A stretch of DNA of 64,000 nucleotides from Pyxidicoccus sp. MSG2 (GTDB taxonomy: Bacteria; Myxococcota; Myxococcia; Myxococcales; Myxococcaceae): the NCBI RefSeq assembly GCF_026626705.1, contig NZ_JAPNKC010000001.1, positions 6,776,001 to 6,840,000 of the forward strand, read 5' to 3'. The position numbers and the translations under genes are program-made. Below are positions 1 through 8,378 of the stretch, one piece after another. Positions within the stretch are counted from its first letter, which is position 1, and each line of letters opens with the position of its first letter. The notes under the pieces were generated by a model. That model saw nothing but the letters and a program-made list of their open reading frames with translations, was not told the DNA's origin and made no database searches.

Positions 1-1
1 C

Positions 2-550
2 GTGCGCCGCAAGGGCGAGGCGTTCATCATCCGCGACCCGGCCACCCTGAAGGCCGTGCGCACGGCCCTCGAGCCCACGCGCGAGCTGGGCAAGGCCCAG
101 GGAGACCTGGGCGAGAAGCAGGGCGCGCTGGGTGGGAAGCAGGGCGATCTCGGGCAGAAGCAGGGTGAGCTGGGAATGAAGCAGGGCGAGCTGGGCATCA
201 AGCAGGCCGAGCTGGCGCACAAGCAGGCCGGGCTCAACCTGGAGGAGATGCGCCTGGAGCGCCTCCCCGAGGCCGAGCGCGACCGCCGCCAGGCGGAGCT
301 GCGCAAGCAGGAGCAGGCGCTGGAGCAGGAGATGAAGGTCCTGGAGAAGCAGCAGGAGGCCCTCGGGGAGCAGCAGGAGGCGCTGGGCCGCGAGCAGGAG
401 AAGCTCGGCGAGGAGCAGGAGGCGCTGGGCCGCGAGCAGGAGAAGCTCGGCGAGCAGCAGGAGGCGCAGTCGAACGAGGCCGAGAAGAAGGTGCGCGGCC
501 TCATCGACGAGGCGCTCCGCAAGGGGCTCGGGCAGCCGTTGCCCACCTGA
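2..550 (+). CDS. Partial gene: coiled-coil C-terminus, possibly of an M56/BlaR1-like peptidase
   Basis: This is the 3' end of a gene that begins before the window, so the GTG at 2 is only the first in-frame codon available. The visible 182 residues open with a short segment of the type FIIRDPATLKAVRTAL and then run as two blocks of seven-residue repeats: an LGxKQGx block (about residues 30-75) and an LGxEQEx/LGREQEK block (about 110-150), rich in Gln, Glu and Lys. From memory, this RDP motif followed by heptads is found at the C-terminus of M56 membrane peptidases of GC-rich proteobacteria. No catalytic domain is in view, so that identity is an inference. The repeats should form a long coiled coil. 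The aldehyde dehydrogenase gene follows 82 bases downstream on the same strand. Confidence 0.5.
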   Translation: MRRKGEAFIIRDPATLKAVRTALEPTRELGKAQGDLGEKQGALGGKQGDLGQKQGELGMKQGELGIKQAELAHKQAGLNLEEMRLERLPEAERDRRQAELRKQEQALEQEMKVLEKQQEALGEQQEALGREQEKLGEEQEALGREQEKLGEQQEAQSNEAEKKVRGLIDEALRKGLGQPLPT

Positions 551-632
551 GGACGGTTTCCGGCGCGGGCCCGTGACGCCGGAGGCACGGCTCCTCTAAC
601 TTGAGGAGTCCCTCGCCCCCCGGAGGTCCCGA

Positions 633-2351
633 ATGAGCCTCGCCGCCATTCCCCAGGCCACTTCCAGCAGCACGCTCGACTCGGTGGTGCAGCGTGTGAA
701 GGAGGGCTCGCGCGCCTGGGTGAAGCTGGGCCTGCGTGAGCGAATCGCGCTGCTGGAGACGCTGCGCCGCGCCTTCGCCACCGTCGCCGAGCCGAGCGTC
801 CGCGCCGCCTGCGAGGCCAAGGGCATCGACCCGGACAGTCCGCTGGCGGGTGAGGAGTGGCTGGGCGGTCCGCTGGTGGTGCTGCGCAACATGCGCCTGC
901 TGGTGGACTCGCTGAAGGACATCGAGAAGCACGGCGCGCCGTACATCCCCGCCTCCCACCTGCGCACGCTCGAGGATGGGCGGCTGGCGGCGCGCATCTA
1001 CCCGAAGGACGCGCTGGACGGAATGCTCCTTCCGCGCAACGTGGGCGAGGTCTACTTCCTCCCCGGCGTCACCGCGTCCAACCTCCGCGAGCACCAGGCC
1101 TCCTTCTACCGCAAGCCCCACGGCGGGAAGGTCTGCGCGGTGCTGGGCGGTGGCAACGTCAACTCGATTCCGCCCGCGGACTGCCTCTACAAGCTCTTCG
1201 TCGAGGGCACCGCATGCGTGCTCAAGATGAACCCCGTCAATGCCTACCTCGGGCCCTTCCTCGAGCAGGCCTTCGCTCCGCTGGCGAAGCACAACGTCTT
1301 CGCCGTGGTGTACGGCGGCACGGAGGAGGGCTCCTCGCTGGTGAACCACCCGGCGGTGGACGAGGTGCACGTCACCGGCAGCGACAGGACACACGACGCG
1401 CTGGTGTGGGGCCCGCCCGGCCCCGAGTCGGAAGCGCGCCGCGCCCGCAACGCGCCGCTGATGACGAAGCCCTTCTCCAGCGAGCTGGGCAACATCTCCC
1501 CCGTGGTGGTGGTGCCCGGGCCGTACTCGGAAGGCGAGCTGCGCTACCAGGCGGACAACATCGCCGGCATGGTGGCCAACAACGCGTCCTTCAACTGCAA
1601 CTCCGCCAAGCTGCTGGTGCAGCCGAAGGAGTGGGCGCGCCGCTCGCAGGTCATGGACGGAGTGCAGGCCGGCCTGGGCAGGGCCGCCGTGCGCCGAGCT
1701 TACTACCCGGGCGCGGAGCAGCGCTGGAAGCAATTCACGGACGGCCGCGCGCGCCTGCGCCTGGTGGGCAATGCGAGCTCGGGCGAGCTGCCCTACGCGC
1801 TGATTCCGGACGTGGACCCGGCCGAGGCCCAGGACCGCGTCTTCCGCCAGGAGCCCTGGTGCACGGTGCTGTCGGAGACGGGCCTGCCCGGCTCGGATGA
1901 CCCGGTGGCCTTCTTGGACAAAGTGGTGCCCTTCCTCAACGAGAAGGTGTGGGGCACCCTCAACGCCACGCTCATCGTCCACCCGAAGTCGCTCAAGGAC
2001 CCGGCCGTCCACGCCGCCGTGGAGCGCGCCATCCGAGAGCTGCGCTACGGCACGGTGGCCGTGAATACGTGGCCCGCCGCGGGCTACGCGCTCGTCTCGT
2101 TGCCGTGGGGCGGCCACCCGTCCTCGTCCGCGCAGGACATCCAGAGCGGCCTGGGCTGGGTGCACAACACGTTCATGCTGGAGGACATCGAGAAGGCCGT
2201 CATCCGCGCGCCGCTGACGAACCTGCCGGCGCCGCCGTGGGTGCCGGGGCACCGGGGCGTGCGGGACCTGGCGCGGAAGCTGGTGGAGTTCGAGCTGGGG
2301 CCGTCCTGGCTGAAGGTGCCGGGTATCGCCACGGCGGCCCTGCGGCGGTAG
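633..2351 (+). CDS. Aldehyde dehydrogenase family protein
   Basis: The 572-residue protein carries the aldehyde dehydrogenase fold: a Rossmann segment with GGGNVNSIPPAD (about 170-185), an ELGN motif with the general-base glutamate at E284, and a catalytic-site segment ASFNCNS with the nucleophile C322. These features imply NAD(P)-dependent oxidation of an aldehyde, or reduction of an acyl thioester, in the cytoplasm; the substrate cannot be read from sequence. It is longer than the usual 480-500 residues, with extra N-terminal helices, and resembles the divergent ALDH branch often seen in myxobacteria rather than the classic acetaldehyde type. A GGAGG ribosome-binding site lies about 10 bases before the ATG at 633. 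The gene stands alone; a TPR gene starts about 100 bases downstream. Confidence 0.88.
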   Translation: MSLAAIPQATSSSTLDSVVQRVKEGSRAWVKLGLRERIALLETLRRAFATVAEPSVRAACEAKGIDPDSPLAGEEWLGGPLVVLRNMRLLVDSLKDIEKHGAPYIPASHLRTLEDGRLAARIYPKDALDGMLLPRNVGEVYFLPGVTASNLREHQASFYRKPHGGKVCAVLGGGNVNSIPPADCLYKLFVEGTACVLKMNPVNAYLGPFLEQAFAPLAKHNVFAVVYGGTEEGSSLVNHPAVDEVHVTGSDRTHDALVWGPPGPESEARRARNAPLMTKPFSSELGNISPVVVVPGPYSEGELRYQADNIAGMVANNASFNCNSAKLLVQPKEWARRSQVMDGVQAGLGRAAVRRAYYPGAEQRWKQFTDGRARLRLVGNASSGELPYALIPDVDPAEAQDRVFRQEPWCTVLSETGLPGSDDPVAFLDKVVPFLNEKVWGTLNATLIVHPKSLKDPAVHAAVERAIRELRYGTVAVNTWPAAGYALVSLPWGGHPSSSAQDIQSGLGWVHNTFMLEDIEKAVIRAPLTNLPAPPWVPGHRGVRDLARKLVEFELGPSWLKVPGIATAALRR

Positions 2352-2453
2352 GCCTGGGGCGCCAGGGCCCCGGGCGGCGGGGACCGGGCGGGCGGCCGGG
2401 CCACGGACTGCGTGGACGCGGCGCCCCATGGTAAACCCGGGCGCATGGCATCA

Positions 2454-3614
2454 ATGCACGCACGGGAAGGCGGGCAGTTCCTGCAGCAGGGGCGCTCCGA
2501 GGAGGCGGTGAAGAGCTTCCAGAAGGGGCTCTCCGTCGACCCGGATGATGTGGACTGTCTCCTGGGGCTCGTCCGCACGCACCTGAGCACCGGCGCGGCC
2601 GGCGACGCGGAGGCGGCCACGCTGCGGCTCTTGAAGGTGAAGCCGGACCACGCGGAGGCGCAGGCCCACCTGGCCATGCTGCGCGCGCAGGCGGGTGACG
2701 CCGAGGCGCTGGAGGCCCTCAAGACGCTGGCCGCGGCGCCCACCGCCGGCTACTTCGAGCGCTTCAACCTGGGCGGGCTCCTGCTGGACCGTGGCGACCT
2801 GGCCGGTGCGCGCGCGGCCTACGAGTCCGCGCTGGACGTCGCGCCCGGCAGCGCCCACGTGCACTTCGAACTGGGCCGCATCCACCTCCAGCAGGGCAGC
2901 GTGGACGGCGCGGCGGCGCACTTCCAGAAGTCCTCGGAGCTGGCTCCGGCCGAGCCCATGCCGCTCTTGATGCTGTCGCGCGCGCACGCCGCCCGGGGGG
3001 CACTGGGGCTGGCCATCCAGGCGGGCACGCGGGCGCTGGAGAGCGCCCAGGGGGGCATGCGGCGCTCGGTGCTGGAGGACCTCTTCCGGCTGTACCTGAC
3101 GGCGGGCAACCCGGAGGCGGCGAAGCGCGCGGTGCAGGAGCTGCGGCAGCTGGTGCCGGCCAACCACAACTACGTCTATCTGCACGGGCTGGCGGTGATG
3201 AGCGCCGGGGCCTTCCGCGAGGCGCAGGACCTCTTCGAGGAGGCGCTGCGCATGGCGCCTCGGAGCTGGCAGACGCTGCAGGCGCTGGCCCAGGTGCACC
3301 TCGCGTTGATGGAGCGGGGGCTTGCCCGGAAGCGACTGGAGGAGGCGGTGGCGCTGGTGCCCACGGAGCCCGGGCCCGCGAATGACCTGGCGCTGCTGCT
3401 CTTGCAGGACGAGGCGCACGAGCGCGTCCGGCCGGTGCTGGAGCCCGTGCTGGCCGCGCACCCGCAGGACGCGGTGACGCACCTCAACCTGGCGGTGTCC
3501 TGGTTCCCCACGGACAAGGCGGCGTGCGTCCGCCATGCGAGGCAGGCGCTTGCCCATGGCGACGGCACCGTGCGCGAGCAGGCGGAGCGGCTGTTGAAGC
3601 AGCTCGGAGGTTAG
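2454..3614 (+). CDS. TPR-repeat protein
   Basis: About 386 residues made almost wholly of tetratricopeptide-type helical hairpins, for example GQFLQQGRSEEAVKSFQKGL near the start and GGLLLDRGDLAGARAAYESAL near residue 110. There is no signal peptide, membrane segment or enzymatic motif, so it is probably a cytoplasmic scaffold that binds other proteins. The reading frame is open from a GTG at 2412, with ATG codons at 2445 and 2454. I chose 2454 because the TPR pattern begins straight after it, but 2445 is equally possible. The gene is followed by a 174-base gap before the antiporter gene. No partner is evident from context. Confidence 0.8.
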   Translation: MHAREGGQFLQQGRSEEAVKSFQKGLSVDPDDVDCLLGLVRTHLSTGAAGDAEAATLRLLKVKPDHAEAQAHLAMLRAQAGDAEALEALKTLAAAPTAGYFERFNLGGLLLDRGDLAGARAAYESALDVAPGSAHVHFELGRIHLQQGSVDGAAAHFQKSSELAPAEPMPLLMLSRAHAARGALGLAIQAGTRALESAQGGMRRSVLEDLFRLYLTAGNPEAAKRAVQELRQLVPANHNYVYLHGLAVMSAGAFREAQDLFEEALRMAPRSWQTLQALAQVHLALMERGLARKRLEEAVALVPTEPGPANDLALLLLQDEAHERVRPVLEPVLAAHPQDAVTHLNLAVSWFPTDKAACVRHARQALAHGDGTVREQAERLLKQLGG

Positions 3615-3788
3615 AGCCCGGCGGTGCTCCGCGCCCTGCGGACGACCCGGCCCCCGAGCCGAGGCTCGCTGGAGTCGGGGCGTGGGCCGCCCGCGAGGCG
3701 TGTTACCCCATGAAGGGGGGAGCCTCGCCGCGGAGTCTGTGACGGGCACGCGTGTCCTCCCGCCCGGGGCCTGGGGAGGCCCTCCGCC

Positions 3789-5573
3789 ATGGAAGTCCCG
3801 GCGGTCCTCCAGGAATTGGTGGTGGTGCTCGGTGTCGCCGTGGCGGTGGTGCTCGCGCTGAGCCATGTGCGGCTGCCCACCATCGCGGGGCTCATCGCGG
3901 CGGGGGCGCTCATCGGTCCGGGTGGGCTGGGGCTGGTGCGAGACGCGGCCCTCATCACCGTGCTCGCGGAGATTGGCGTGGTGCTGCTGCTGTTCAGCAT
4001 CGGCCTGGAGTTCTCCCTGGCGAGGCTGCGGCGGCTGTGGCGGGTGCTGCTGCTGGGCGGCGGCCTCCAGGTGGGGCTCACCACGCTGGGCGTGCTGGCC
4101 GGCGCGCTGGCGCTGGGCGTCCCGGCGGCCCGGGGCATCTTCTTCGGCTTCCTGGTGGCGCTGTCCAGCACGGCCATCGTCCTGCGCGCGCTGGCGGAGC
4201 GGCACGAGGTGGACGCGCCGCACGGGCGGCTCATCATCGGCGCGCTCATCTTCCAGGATTTGTGTGTGGTGCCGATGATGCTCGCCATTCCGCTGCTGGC
4301 CGGACAGCGGGGCGGAGCGGGGGCGCTCTTCTCGGTGCTCGCCAAGGCGGCGCTGCTGGTGGTGGCGACGGCGGTGCTGGGGCGCACGGTGGTGCCCCGC
4401 TTCCTCAAGGACGTGGCGGCCACGCGGCGGCGCGAGGTGTTCATCCTCGCCGTGCTGGGGCTGTGCGTGGGCATCGCCTGGGTGTCCGCGCTGGCGGGAC
4501 TGTCGCTGGCGCTGGGCGCGTTCCTCGCGGGCCTCGCCCTGGCGGACGGGGACTACGGGCACCAGGCGCTGGCGGACGTGCTGCCGCTGCGCGAGACGCT
4601 CTCCAGCTTCTTCTTCATCTCCGTGGGCATGCTGCTGGACGTGCGGGTGCTGATGGAGCGGCCGCTGCTGGTGGCGGCGCTGGTGCTGGGCGTGCTGGTG
4701 CTGAAGGCACTGGTGGGCGCGGTGAGCGCCATGGTGATGCGCTTCCCGCCGTGGGTGGCGGTGCTGGCGGGGCTGGGACTGGCGCAGATTGGCGAGTTCT
4801 CCTTCGTGCTCGCGCACGAGGGGGGCCAGGCGGGGCTGCTCAGCGCGGACGAGCAGCGGCTGTTCATCACCATGAGCGTGCTGACGATGGTGGTGACGCC
4901 GGTGGCGCTGCACTTCGGGCCGAGGCTGGCGGCGGGGGCGGCGCACCTCAAGCGCCTGGAGTCGCTCATCGGCGCGCACGGGCCACACCACCTGGAGGCG
5001 GGGCACAGCGAGGCGCTGAGCGACCACTACATCATCGGCGGGCTGGGCACGGCGGGGAAGCTGGTGACGCGGGCACTGCGGGAGAGCCAGGTGCCGCACG
5101 TGTGCATCGACCTGGACCCGGAGGTGGTCTCCGAGGCGCGGCGGCGGGGCGAGTCGCTGTACTACGGCGACATCACCAGCGCGGAGATTCTGGAGCGGGC
5201 AGGCATCCACCGGGCCCGGGCGCTGGTGCTGCTGCTGGACGACCCGCTGGGCGCGGCGAGGGCGGTGTCCACGGCGCGGCGGCTGCACGCGAGCGTGCCC
5301 ATCCTGGTCCGCGTGCAGCGACTGGGGGATATCGCGGACCTGCGCGAGCGCGGGGCCAGCGAGGTGCTCGCGGGAGAGCTGGAGACGGCGCTGGAGGCGG
5401 TGTCGCGCGTGCTGAAGTCCACGGACCTCTCGGAGGAGGCCGTGGCGCAGCTCCTGGACACGCTGCGCAAGGACCACCCGCACGGCCCCGGGCCGAACGG
5501 GCCACCGCCGCCTCCCGCGCTGCCGCCTCCCGCGCGCAACGGCGGGCCGGAGCGGCCGGAGTACCGGCACTGA
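3789..5573 (+). CDS. CPA2 (Kef-type) monovalent cation:proton antiporter with TrkA-N domain
   Basis: A 594-residue inner-membrane protein with about a dozen hydrophobic helices over residues 1-390, including the IFQD segment near residue 155 and the AQIGEFSF helix near 335 typical of Kef/CPA2 exchangers. A cytoplasmic RCK/TrkA-N domain starts near residue 414 with the dinucleotide-binding pattern IIGGLGTAG. The family exchanges K+ or Na+ for protons, and the RCK domain gates transport by binding nucleotide. The C-terminal 25 residues are Pro/Gly-rich and probably disordered. The gene is convergent with, and only 10 bases from, an RCK/cNMP-domain gene on the other strand. The ATG at 3789 precedes the first membrane helix directly. 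Confidence 0.9.
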   Translation: MEVPAVLQELVVVLGVAVAVVLALSHVRLPTIAGLIAAGALIGPGGLGLVRDAALITVLAEIGVVLLLFSIGLEFSLARLRRLWRVLLLGGGLQVGLTTLGVLAGALALGVPAARGIFFGFLVALSSTAIVLRALAERHEVDAPHGRLIIGALIFQDLCVVPMMLAIPLLAGQRGGAGALFSVLAKAALLVVATAVLGRTVVPRFLKDVAATRRREVFILAVLGLCVGIAWVSALAGLSLALGAFLAGLALADGDYGHQALADVLPLRETLSSFFFISVGMLLDVRVLMERPLLVAALVLGVLVLKALVGAVSAMVMRFPPWVAVLAGLGLAQIGEFSFVLAHEGGQAGLLSADEQRLFITMSVLTMVVTPVALHFGPRLAAGAAHLKRLESLIGAHGPHHLEAGHSEALSDHYIIGGLGTAGKLVTRALRESQVPHVCIDLDPEVVSEARRRGESLYYGDITSAEILERAGIHRARALVLLLDDPLGAARAVSTARRLHASVPILVRVQRLGDIADLRERGASEVLAGELETALEAVSRVLKSTDLSEEAVAQLLDTLRKDHPHGPGPNGPPPPPALPPPARNGGPERPEYRH

Positions 5574-5583
5574 GGAGAGGCCG

Positions 5584-6717
5584 CTACCGCCCGAACAGCC
5601 CCCGCTTCTTCTGTGGCTTCCCGCCCTGTGCACGGGACAGACGCTCGCCGAGGATGCGGCTCATCTCCAGCGCCACGGCCGGGTTCGCCATCACCACGCT
5701 GCGGAAGTCCTCGCGGCCCACCGCCGCCAGCTCGCTCGCGGCGGTCGTCACCGCCGTCGCCGTGCGCGGCTCGCCCGTCAAGAGCGCCAGCTCGCCGAAG
5801 AAGCCGCCCGGCTTCACCGTGGCCACCACCTGCGCCGCCGAGTCCTTCAGCTGCACCTCGCCGGACAGCACCACGAAGAACGTCTCCCCCGGGTCACCCT
5901 GGCGGAACAGCTCCGTGCCCCCGGGGTGGTGCAGGTGCTCCGCGCCGCGCGCCACCACCTCCAGCTCCTCGTCCCTCAGCGGCGCGAGGAAGTCCACCTT
6001 GCGCAGCGTGGCCGCCAGCAGCGAGCCCGCCCCGGCGCCCACCGGCGGCTCGGCGCTGAGGAAGTCCACCGCCGCCGAGAGCTGCGAGCGCCGCGACACC
6101 ATGATGACGGTGTGCCCCGCGCGCAGCACCGTGCTCCCCTCCGGCAGCGTCGCGCGGCCCTGCGGGTCCACCACGCCGATGAAGACGCACTCGCGCGGGA
6201 AGCCCGGCGTGGCACGCACCTGCGCCACCGTCTGCCCCGCCACCCGCGCGCGCATCGGGAGGGCCAGCTCGAACAGCAGCGTGTCCCCGTCTCCCAGCGG
6301 CAGCGTGCCCGCCACCTGCGGGAAGTCGATGGCCGTGGTCATCTTCGCCACCACCACCTCCGCCTCCGCGACCAGCTCCTTCACGCCCGCCAGCCGGTAG
6401 GCCTCGCGGTAGCTCGTGTCCAGCATGCGCACCATGAGGCGCGCCCCGGACGTGCTGCGCACCAGCATGGCGAAGGCCAGGTTCTCCGAGTCGCGCGCCA
6501 GCACCCCCGCCGCCACGTCCGCCGAGCCGATGCCCGCCGCCTCCAGCACCCGCGGGTTGGTGGCGTCTCCGCACACCGTCACCGCGCCCACCTCCTCGAA
6601 GATGCGGTTGCAGACGGTGGCGTCCCGCTCGATGACGGTGACGGTGTGCTGCTCGGCCACCAGCCGCGCCGCCAGCACGCTGCCCACCCGGCCTCCACCC
6701 GCGATGACGATTTTCAC
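5584..6717 (-). CDS. TrkA/RCK-type regulatory protein with C-terminal cyclic nucleotide-binding domain
   Basis: A soluble 377-residue protein. Residues 1-130 are a TrkA-N (RCK) Rossmann domain with VIAGGGRVGS at the start and an acidic residue closing strand 2 (VIERD). Residues about 140-215 fit a TrkA-C domain. Residues about 245-360 are a cNMP-binding domain with the phosphate-binding cassette signature FGELALLTGEPRTATAV, including the expected Glu and Arg. Its ATG overlaps the stop codon of the upstream Na+/H+ antiporter gene by four bases, so the two are translationally coupled. I infer that it is the gating subunit of that transporter, responding to NAD(H)-type ligands and to a cyclic nucleotide. 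The fusion of RCK with cNMP domains in one soluble subunit is uncommon. Confidence 0.88.
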   Translation of the reverse strand: MKIVIAGGGRVGSVLAARLVAEQHTVTVIERDATVCNRIFEEVGAVTVCGDATNPRVLEAAGIGSADVAAGVLARDSENLAFAMLVRSTSGARLMVRMLDTSYREAYRLAGVKELVAEAEVVVAKMTTAIDFPQVAGTLPLGDGDTLLFELALPMRARVAGQTVAQVRATPGFPRECVFIGVVDPQGRATLPEGSTVLRAGHTVIMVSRRSQLSAAVDFLSAEPPVGAGAGSLLAATLRKVDFLAPLRDEELEVVARGAEHLHHPGGTELFRQGDPGETFFVVLSGEVQLKDSAAQVVATVKPGGFFGELALLTGEPRTATAVTTAASELAAVGREDFRSVVMANPAVALEMSRILGERLSRAQGGKPQKKRGLFGR

Positions 6718-8288
6718 GACGCCTTCCTCCCGTGGCCCGAGTCCCCAGTGTCGCCGTGCAGCACCTTCTCCAGCGAGAGCGTCCGCTCATCCAGCTGCGC
6801 CAGCATGTGCTCCGCCGTGGCCTCCGGAATGAGGCCGTTGCGCCGCGCACCCTGCAGCGCGGTGCGCTCCGCGTCGATGAGCCGGCGCCGCATGGAGATG
6901 AGGTCCCTGGCACCTTGAGCGAGGTGCTGCTCGTTGAGGCGCCGCAGCTCGCGCTCGGAGCGGGCGATGTTGACCTGGTACTCGCTGCGCAGGTGGTCAT
7001 ACGCGGCGCGGGGCACCAGCCCCTGCTCGTGCAGCACCTCCAGCTCCTGGTGCGCCGCGCGGCTGGCGATGAGGCGCCCGCGCTGCTCCGCCATGGAAAG
7101 GGCCACCTCGTCCTGGTGGAAGAGGCCCAGCCACTTGAGCACCTGGGTGAGCATGAGCCCCTGGCCCACCAGCGACACCAGCGTGACGCCGAAGGCGATG
7201 GCCACCAGTTGCTCGCGCGCGGGCGTGGCCGCCGGGAGGCCCAGCGCGAGGCCGATGGACAGCGCGCCCTTGATGTTGCCGGCGATGAACACGTGCTGCC
7301 AGCGGAAGGGCAGCGCCTCGGCGGGCCGCAGCCAGCGCAGCAGCAGGAAGGGGATGTAGGTGCCCACCGCGCGCCCGGCGAAGACGCAGGCCACCGCCAG
7401 CAACGTCTCGGGCAGGTAGCCGCTCAGCGTCTCCGGCCGCGTGGTGAGCCCCACCGCCAGGAAGAGGAAGGTGTTCACCCCGAAGGTGGCGTACTCCCAG
7501 AAGGTGTGGATGGCCACCTGGCTCTGCGGGGCCACCTCGCGCCGCAGGGTGACGCCCACCGCGAGGCCCGCGACGACGGCGGAGATGGCGCCGGACAGGT
7601 GGAGCTGCTCGGCCACCACGAACGAGGCGAGCGCCACCGCCGTCGTCACCATGATTTCCGCCAGCGGGTCTTCGATTCGGCGGATGACGAAGCCACCCAG
7701 CAGCCCCAGCGCCAGCCCCACCACGCCGCCGCCCACCGAGGCCAGCAGCACCCGCGCGCTCATGGTGGCGATGGACGGCGCCGCAGCCCCCGCCACCACG
7801 CTGGCGATGGCCGCGTAGGCCACCAGCGCGGTGCCGTCGTTGAAGAGGCTCTCGCCCTGCATGATGCCGGACAGGCGTGGCGGCACCGGGGCGCGGCGGA
7901 ACGCGTAGAGGATGGAGACGGTATCGGTGACGGACAGGAGCGCGCCCAGCAGCAGCGCCGGCCATACCGGCAGGCCCAGGGTGAAGTGCAGCGCGGTGCC
8001 CGTGGCGCCGATGGCCAGCACCATGCCCAGCGTGGACAGGAGGAGGATGGGCAGCGCGTTGGCGCGGATGCCGGACAGGTCCGCGGTGATGCCGCCCTCG
8101 AACAGGAGCGCGGGCAGGCAGAGGAGGAACACGACTTCGGGGTTGAGCGGTGGGACGCCGGGCAGCAGGTGGCCCACGGAGATGACGAGCCCTCCCACCA
8201 CCAGCGCGACGTTGTACGGCAGGCGCGCGCGCTTGGCCGCGACGGCCAGGACAATCGCCGCCACCATCAACCCGATGACCAGGGGCAT
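6714..8288 (-). CDS. CPA1-family Na+/H+ antiporter
   Basis: A 524-residue protein with roughly twelve hydrophobic segments in residues 1-400, the CPA1 signature GESLFNDGTALVAY near residue 145 and the paired VTDTVSI segment. A hydrophilic, helical cytoplasmic tail occupies the last 110 residues. The family exchanges Na+ (or K+) for H+ across the inner membrane. The frame is open further upstream to 8336, but the chosen ATG at 8288 puts the first membrane helix at the N-terminus, as in relatives. Its stop overlaps the start of the RCK/cNMP gene (ATGA). The lack of a built-in RCK domain, in contrast to the neighbouring CPA2 antiporter, fits with regulation by that separate subunit. Confidence 0.88.
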   Translation of the reverse strand: MPLVIGLMVAAIVLAVAAKRARLPYNVALVVGGLVISVGHLLPGVPPLNPEVVFLLCLPALLFEGGITADLSGIRANALPILLLSTLGMVLAIGATGTALHFTLGLPVWPALLLGALLSVTDTVSILYAFRRAPVPPRLSGIMQGESLFNDGTALVAYAAIASVVAGAAAPSIATMSARVLLASVGGGVVGLALGLLGGFVIRRIEDPLAEIMVTTAVALASFVVAEQLHLSGAISAVVAGLAVGVTLRREVAPQSQVAIHTFWEYATFGVNTFLFLAVGLTTRPETLSGYLPETLLAVACVFAGRAVGTYIPFLLLRWLRPAEALPFRWQHVFIAGNIKGALSIGLALGLPAATPAREQLVAIAFGVTLVSLVGQGLMLTQVLKWLGLFHQDEVALSMAEQRGRLIASRAAHQELEVLHEQGLVPRAAYDHLRSEYQVNIARSERELRRLNEQHLAQGARDLISMRRRLIDAERTALQGARRNGLIPEATAEHMLAQLDERTLSLEKVLHGDTGDSGHGRKAS

Positions 8289-8378
8289 CTCGACGTGCAC
8301 GGCCGCAAGTCTTCCAGAACCGGCGCCCCGACGCACGGGGCACGTCGAGGAATCCGCGTGCTGTCCTGTCGGAAACCT

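Noticed and set aside
2451..5633. A 1060-codon minus-strand frame over the TPR and antiporter genes
   Set aside because: Arg/Gln/His-rich shadow with no recognisable motif, opposite two well-supported genes.
3752..6400. An 882-codon plus-strand frame across the two antiporter-region genes
   Set aside because: Gly/Ala/Arg low complexity crossing two real convergent genes.
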